NCBI RefSeq assembly: GCF_000738265.1
Contig: NZ_JFCQ01000019.1
Span: 1-46,486, forward strand
Direction: 5' to 3'
Length of the DNA stretch: 46,486 nucleotides
Origin: Corynebacterium jeikeium
Lineage (GTDB): Bacteria; Actinomycetota; Actinomycetes; Mycobacteriales; Mycobacteriaceae
Positions 42,498 to 46,486 of this stretch are shown here, piece by piece. Made by a program: the position numbers and the translations under genes. The notes under the pieces are model-generated. The model saw only the letters and a program-made list of their open reading frames with translations, made no database searches and was not told where the DNA came from. Each line of letters starts with the position of its first letter. The first letter of the stretch is position 1.

Positions 42498-43325
42498 ATG
42501 GCAACCATGACTTCCAACACCCAGACTTCCTTTGATCCCGCGAACCCCGACAAGCCCTACGAGACCATTCAGGTGGCCGTGGAGGGCGCGGTCGCCACTA
42601 TCACTCTCGACCGCCCGAAGGCCCTGAATGCGTTGAACAGCCAGGTTCTCGCTGAGATTGTTCCGGCTGCAGAGGCACTGGATGCAGACCCGGCCATCGG
42701 CGCCATCGTCATCACCGGCAGCGAGAAGGCTTTCGCGGCGGGTGCCGATATCAAGGAGATGAAGGACGAGGTCTACCCGGAGGTAGCGGAAAAGCGCCTG
42801 TTCGCCGACTGGGAGAAGCTGGCGCAGTTGAAGACCCCGTTGATCACCGCGGTCTCCGGCTTTGCCCTGGGTGGCGGCTGCGAGGTGGCGATGCTGGGCG
42901 ACATCCTGCTGGCCAGCGAGTCGGCAAAGTTCGGCCAGCCGGAAATTACCCTCGGTATCATCCCGGGAATGGGTGGCACTCAGCGCCTGACCCGCGCAGT
43001 GGGCAAGTACAAGGCGATGGACCTGATCCTGACCGGCCGCATGATGGATGCGGAGGAAGCCGAACGCAGCGGCTTGGTCTCCCGCGTGCTCCCGGCGGAA
43101 GGCTTCGCTGAGGAAGTGCAGAAGATCGCCGCCAAGGTGGCAAGCATGTCCCAGGTCGCGCTCGCCGCGGCGACGGAGATGGTTGACGAGGCCTACAGGT
43201 CCACGCTGGAAGACGGCGTGGAGGCCGAGCGCCAGCAGTTCTGGCGCCTCTTCGACACCGCTGATCAAAAGGAAGGCATGGCCGCCTTCGTAGAGAAGCG
43301 CAAGCCGGAGTGGCAGCACCGCTAG
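42498..43325 (+). CDS. echA: Enoyl-CoA hydratase (crotonase family)
   Basis: Hydrates trans-2-enoyl-CoA to 3-hydroxyacyl-CoA in fatty-acid breakdown. 275 residues from ATG 42498. The oxyanion-hole segments are KAFAAGADIKEM and SGFALGGGCEVAMLGD. Both catalytic Glu residues of active hydratases appear to be present: in ASESAKFGQ and QPEITLGIIPGMGGTQRL. The closest patterns are short-chain crotonases such as EchA8. The open frame extends to 42402 but that part resembles no crotonase. It is divergent from cysK, with the McbR sites in the shared region. Confidence 0.9.
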   Translation: MATMTSNTQTSFDPANPDKPYETIQVAVEGAVATITLDRPKALNALNSQVLAEIVPAAEALDADPAIGAIVITGSEKAFAAGADIKEMKDEVYPEVAEKRLFADWEKLAQLKTPLITAVSGFALGGGCEVAMLGDILLASESAKFGQPEITLGIIPGMGGTQRLTRAVGKYKAMDLILTGRMMDAEEAERSGLVSRVLPAEGFAEEVQKIAAKVASMSQVALAAATEMVDEAYRSTLEDGVEAERQQFWRLFDTADQKEGMAAFVEKRKPEWQHR

Positions 43326-43393
43326 GTGCTTCATGCTCGAGATAGTCGCTCTACGCCCGCAGTCGAAGAGCTAAACCTGGCACAATTGCGGAT

Positions 43394-43897
43394 ATGTCGC
43401 ATTCCAAGCATGTCAACCGCACGATCGACCTCTCCGTCCAACAGGTCTACGAGGTCGTGTCCAGCGAAACCTTCCTGCTGACCGATGAGGGAATGGTGGA
43501 GAAGACCGACGCTCGAATCATCGAGGCAGAGCGGAAAGACCTCCCCGATGGTCGGGTGTGGGCGCGGGTTGGAGTGAGGGCGTCACAAAAAGAGCTAGAA
43601 GAGCTTTCCGACAACGGCGAGAAACCTGTCTCCTTCCAAGAGACCTACGTATCGAGGCCCGACGCGTCGGGCGCGTTTGAGGTCACGGCGACGATGGAGC
43701 TGCCGATGGGGATGGGCACCATGCAGACACAATTTGTTTATGCGCCGGTGGCAGGACAGACGGCGTGTGAAGCGACCCTGACCGCGGATGTCGGAGTCCC
43801 ACTGATCGCAGGCAAGCTGGAAAAGCACTTGCTGAAGACCTCCGACACAATCGTGGACAACAGTCTGGCGCGAATTACCAGGCTGAGCCACCGTTAG
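43394..43897 (+). CDS. DUF2505 family protein
   Basis: A 167-residue actinobacterial protein of the DUF2505 group, with the SRPBCC-like helix-grip look: a starting strand HVNRTIDLSVQQVYEVVSSE, a long beta-sheet (SFQETYVSRPDASGAFEVTA) and a C-terminal amphipathic helix (GVPLIAGKLEKHLLKTSDTI). Members may bind lipids or other hydrophobic ligands, but no function is proven. ATG 43394 lies seven bases after CACAAT (43381-43386). It sits 155 bp before ramA in the same direction, with ramA having its own promoter. Confidence 0.8.
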   Translation: MSHSKHVNRTIDLSVQQVYEVVSSETFLLTDEGMVEKTDARIIEAERKDLPDGRVWARVGVRASQKELEELSDNGEKPVSFQETYVSRPDASGAFEVTATMELPMGMGTMQTQFVYAPVAGQTACEATLTADVGVPLIAGKLEKHLLKTSDTIVDNSLARITRLSHR

Positions 43898-43944
43898 CCC
43901 CGATTGGGTTTGAGCATTGCGTTCGCTTGTAGCGAATAAAAGCA

Positions 43945-43984
43945 CGGGGGCAGTTTTGGGGGTAGCTAGGGGGTGAACTATACT
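43945..43984 (+). promoter_or_regulatory. ramA promoter with three G-run boxes
   Basis: CGGGGGC (43945-43951), TGGGGGT (43957-43963) and AGGGGGT (43968-43974) are spaced 12 and 11 bp. They match the RamA-type site, a short run of four to six Gs flanked by A/C/T and T/C. A TATACT -10 box (43979-43984) follows, so the last box lies in the spacer. This suits negative autoregulation. Confidence 0.65.
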
Positions 43985-44052
43985 CCCTAGTCACACGGCG
44001 CCTGTATCCCGTAGGCGGTGGGCGCCAGAGGTCAAGTTTGAGGAGTGAACAG

Positions 44053-44910
44053 GTGGACCAGCAGCGGCAACGCGATGACGAAGACGTCATCATCTCTGCG
44101 CTGAATTCCCTAAAAAACGCGACCGGAATCCCGGTGACCATGTACGCCGCAGGGGCGGCTGATGGCAGGCTGCGGATCTCCAAGTGGGTAGGGCTTCGCA
44201 CTCCGGCGTTGCACAACCTGGAGATCGCCCCGGGTGCTGGCGTTGGTGGCCGCGTGATGACCACCCGTCGTCCAGTGGGTGTGTCTGATTACACTCGGGC
44301 AAAGTCCATCAGCCACGACTTCGACCGTCACATCCGCGACGAGGGGCTGCACTCCGTAGTTGCGGTGCCGGTGATCGTGAAGCGCGAGGTGCGAGGCGTG
44401 CTTTACGCAGGCGTGCACTCCCGCGCCCGCATGGGGGACAAGGTGTTGGAAGAAGTCACTATGACTGCCCGCTGCCTGGAGCAGGACTTCGCTGTGAACG
44501 AGGCCATGCGTGAGACGGAGGCCGGGGGTGGCGCTGCCACGGGGGCGTCGTCCACCAAACAGGTTCGTTCGATGTCCGGTGCGGAGTGGGAGCAGGTCCG
44601 GGCCACCCACAGCAAGCTCCGCATGCTGGCCAACCGCGTAGAGGATGAAGAGCTGCGCCGCGACCTCGAGGTGCTATGCGACCAGATGGTTTCGCCCGTG
44701 CGCGTAAAACAGACCACCAAGCTGTCCGCGCGCGAGCTCGACGTGTTGGCCTGCGTGGCGCTGGGCCACACGAACGTGGAGGCTGCAGCCGAGATGGGTA
44801 TCGGCGCGGAGACTGTGAAGAGCTACCTACGCTCCGTCATGCGTAAGCTCGGCGCACACACCCGCTATGAGGCTGTGAACGCCGCTCGCCGTATTGGCGC
44901 GCTGCCCTGA
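44053..44910 (+). CDS. ramA: LuxR-type transcriptional regulator RamA
   Basis: Global regulator of acetate and acetyl-CoA metabolism in corynebacteria, 285 residues. An N-terminal GAF-like sensor domain (about 15-150) contains TGIPVTMYAA, RTPALHNLEIAPGAGVGGRV and DEGLHSVVAVPVIVKREVRG. The C-terminal LuxR helix-turn-helix reads KLSARELDVLACVALGHTNV and EMGIGAETVKSYLRSVMRKL. The sequence I recall for C. glutamicum RamA is very similar throughout, especially the C-terminal 100 residues. GTG 44053 follows GGAG at seven bases; TTG 44038 is possible but less likely. The promoter has likely RamA sites. A terminator separates it from murA. Confidence 0.93.
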   Translation: MDQQRQRDDEDVIISALNSLKNATGIPVTMYAAGAADGRLRISKWVGLRTPALHNLEIAPGAGVGGRVMTTRRPVGVSDYTRAKSISHDFDRHIRDEGLHSVVAVPVIVKREVRGVLYAGVHSRARMGDKVLEEVTMTARCLEQDFAVNEAMRETEAGGGAATGASSTKQVRSMSGAEWEQVRATHSKLRMLANRVEDEELRRDLEVLCDQMVSPVRVKQTTKLSARELDVLACVALGHTNVEAAAEMGIGAETVKSYLRSVMRKLGAHTRYEAVNAARRIGALP

Positions 44911-44959
44911 TTCAGCCTCCGCGAGGCGCTGCCTAGTGGTCCCTCGGCTCCGTCTGCCC

Positions 44960-44989
44960 ATCGCTCCGCAAAGCGCGGGGCGATTTTTT
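44960..44989 (+). terminator. Terminator after ramA
   Basis: ATCGCTCCGC (44960-44969) pairs with GCGGGGCGAT (44975-44984), one T-G wobble, loop AAAGC, then a run of T. It ends the ramA transcript just before the murA -10 box (TAGGCT, 44991-44996). Confidence 0.85.
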
Positions 44990-45003
44990 GTAGGCTGGGT
45001 GGC

Positions 45004-46260
45004 GTGAAAGACAGCTTCGTAGTGACAGGTGGAACCAAACTGCAGGGCGCCATCAAGGTTTCTGGCGCGAAAAACAGTGTGCTTAAGCTGATGTCAGCCG
45101 CACTGTTGGCACCGGGGACGACGACCCTGACTAACTGCCCCGAGATCGCCGACGTACCTTATATGGCAGAGGTACTACGTGGCCTGGGGTGCGAGGTCGA
45201 GCTCGATGGCTCCGTCGTACGCATTACCACGCCGGAGGAAATCGAGTACAACGCGGACTTTGAAGCGGTTCGGCAATTCCGCGCTTCTGTTGCCGTACTG
45301 GGGCCGTTGACTTCGCGTTGTCTGAAGGCGCGGGTTGCTCTTCCTGGTGGTGACGCCATCGGCTCCCGCCCCCTCGACATGCACCAGTCCGGCCTGGAGC
45401 TGCTGGGTGCAACCACCAAAATTGAACACGGTTGCCTAGTCGCCGAGGCAGAAGAACTGCATGGTGCGAACATCAAGTTGGACTTCCCCTCGGTCGGGGC
45501 GACCGAGAACATCCTGACCGCCGCCGTGCTGGCCGAGGGCACGACGGTGCTGGATAACGCTGCGCGCGAACCCGAGATCGTGGATCTGTGCAACATGCTG
45601 ACCGAGATGGGCGCGAAGATCAGCGGAGCCGGATCGAACACCATCACCGTCGAGGGCGTAGAGCGCCTGCACCCGGTGGATCACGAGGTTGTGGGCGACC
45701 GCATTGTGGCAGGCACCTGGGCATATGCAGCGTCGATGACGATGGGGGACATCACCGTAGGCGGAATTGATCCGCAGCATCTGCACCTGGTGTTGGAGAA
45801 GCTAAAGCTGGCGGGGGCGCACGTGGAGACCTATCCGACCGGATTTAGAGTCCAGCAGCCGGAGCGCCCCAAGGCTGTGGACTACCAGACGCTGCCTTTC
45901 CCGGGATTCCCGACCGACTTGCAGCCGATGGCGATCGCCCTGTGCACGGTCAGTGAGGGAATGAGCGTGATTACGGAGAACATCTTCGAGTCCCGTTTCC
46001 GCTTTGTGGACGAGATGATGCGCCTGGGCGCAGATGCCAGCATCGATGGCCACCACGTGGTGATCCGCGGGACGGATCAGCTTTCTTCCGCACCCGTTTG
46101 GAGTTCGGACATTCGCGCCGGCGCCGGCCTGGTGCTGGCCGGGTTGGTGGCAGATGGCGAGACTGAGATCCACGATGTCTACCACATTGACCGTGGCTAC
46201 CCGGACTTCCCGGAGCAGCTGCGCTCGCTGGGCGCGAAGATCGAACGGGTGCAGCGCTAG
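45004..46260 (+). CDS. murA: UDP-N-acetylglucosamine 1-carboxyvinyltransferase
   Basis: First committed step of peptidoglycan synthesis: transfers enolpyruvate from PEP to UDP-GlcNAc. 418 residues, with [20 protein letters not shown] at the start, [34 protein letters not shown] and [20 protein letters not shown]. The active-site loop reads [17 protein letters not shown]: position 117 is Asp where most bacteria have the Cys that fosfomycin alkylates. Mycobacterium tuberculosis MurA has the same Asp. The enzyme should work and be naturally insensitive to fosfomycin. GTG 45004 lies seven bases after TAGGCT with no ribosome site, so leaderless. Confidence 0.96.
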   Translation: MKDSFVVTGGTKLQGAIKVSGAKNSVLKLMSAALLAPGTTTLTNCPEIADVPYMAEVLRGLGCEVELDGSVVRITTPEEIEYNADFEAVRQFRASVAVLGPLTSRCLKARVALPGGDAIGSRPLDMHQSGLELLGATTKIEHGCLVAEAEELHGANIKLDFPSVGATENILTAAVLAEGTTVLDNAAREPEIVDLCNMLTEMGAKISGAGSNTITVEGVERLHPVDHEVVGDRIVAGTWAYAASMTMGDITVGGIDPQHLHLVLEKLKLAGAHVETYPTGFRVQQPERPKAVDYQTLPFPGFPTDLQPMAIALCTVSEGMSVITENIFESRFRFVDEMMRLGADASIDGHHVVIRGTDQLSSAPVWSSDIRAGAGLVLAGLVADGETEIHDVYHIDRGYPDFPEQLRSLGAKIERVQR

Positions 46261-46366
46261 AGCACAAGCGTTAGATCAAGGCGCTAGAGCAAAGCGCTGG
46301 TGCAAGGCACTAGAGCACAGACGCTAGAACTAGGCGCTGGTGCAAATCTCAAGTGCACAACAGTGC
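46249..46366. repeat. Degenerate 13-14 bp tandem repeat after murA
   Basis: Starting in the last murA codons, units close to AGCAAGGCGCTAG recur about eight times: AGCACAAGCGTTAG 46261, ATCAAGGCGCTAG 46275, AGCAAAGCGCTGG 46288, TGCAAGGCACTAG 46301, AGCACAGACGCTAG 46314, AACTAGGCGCTGG 46328, TGCAAATCTCAAG 46341. The final murA bases GTGCAGCGCTAG are a further partial unit. No gene is present. Confidence 0.75.
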
Positions 46367-46404
46367 GCAAACCAGTGCACGAAAATGGCTCCTACCCTGC
46401 GGGT

Positions 46405-46433
46405 TTGTGTTTGTTGTGGGGTGTGTGTACATT
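46405..46433 (+). promoter_or_regulatory. Strong-looking promoter pointing out of the window
   Basis: TTGTGT (46405-46410), a 17-bp spacer and TACATT (46428-46433) fit sigma-A consensus. In corynebacteria murA is often followed by a ribosomal RNA operon, so this may be an rrn promoter; that operon is not in the window. Confidence 0.45.
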
Positions 46434-46486
46434 AATTCGAGTCAGCGCGACACGGCGCCGGGAGTTACAGACTCACAGCGTGTCTT

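Noticed and set aside
1..46486. CRISPR array, prophage, toxin-antitoxin or secondary-metabolite cluster
   Set aside because: No regularly spaced direct repeats with unique spacers, no phage structural genes, and no paired small toxin-antitoxin frames or biosynthetic modules were seen.

Overview
The window is a stretch of high-GC actinobacterial chromosome, almost certainly from a Corynebacterium. The evidence is gene content and order: a PhoR/PhoS-type two-component pair, purD-purB-purC-purSQL-purFM, mshD (mycothiol synthase), pstSCAB, phoU, dusB, a succinyl-CoA:acetate CoA-transferase, cysE/cysK, a RamA-type LuxR regulator and murA, with DUF3073, DUF2505 and SCP-like proteins typical of actinobacteria. 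The species cannot be fixed from sequence alone.

Layout. 1-1,385: an IS256-family transposase gene runs off the left edge and has inserted into an IS481-type transposase gene, of which only the N-terminal part and some repeated end sequence remain. 1,386-7,725: an unrecognised acidic protein, a GNAT acetyltransferase, an exported L,D-transpeptidase, phoR-phoS, a lipase-like hydrolase and a HIT protein. 7,819-24,567: purine biosynthesis (purD, purB, purC, purS-purQ-purL, purF-purM), interrupted by a KtrB/KtrA-type potassium uptake pair, a prolyl oligopeptidase, a DUF2334 protein, a double-hotdog thioesterase and an SCP-like protein. 24,704-30,166: DUF3073, YgfZ-like folate-binding protein, PabC-like aminotransferase, a nitrobindin-like protein, a DUF2993 protein and mshD. 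30,167-36,217: the phosphate uptake locus pstSCAB, then gntK and convergent phoU. 36,313-46,260: dusB, acetate CoA-transferase, five tRNA genes (Lys, Glu, Asp, Asp, Phe), a small GNAT protein, cysE, cysK, an enoyl-CoA hydratase, a DUF2505 protein, ramA and murA. The right end holds a degenerate 13-14 bp tandem repeat and a good promoter pointing out of the window.

How the genes fit together. PhoS/PhoR is the likely sensor-regulator pair for the pst operon 25 kb away; the pstS upstream region has several GTTAAC-like hexamers in 11-bp register, the pattern expected for an OmpR/PhoB-family regulator. Eight purine genes cover much of the route from phosphoribosylamine to IMP, plus adenylosuccinate lyase. 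CysE and CysK make cysteine, which feeds mycothiol made by MshD; the cysK promoter has two McbR-type operators. RamA, the acetate/acetyl-CoA regulator, has G-run boxes at its own promoter.

This is mostly core genome and I found no convincing undescribed multi-gene system. The best second looks are: the very regular TANNNT-N6-8-start arrangement that implies many leaderless mRNAs; a perfect dyad wrapped around the ktrB -10 box; the pstS box array; tandem McbR sites at cysK; Asp in place of the fosfomycin-target Cys in MurA; and the tandem repeat after murA.
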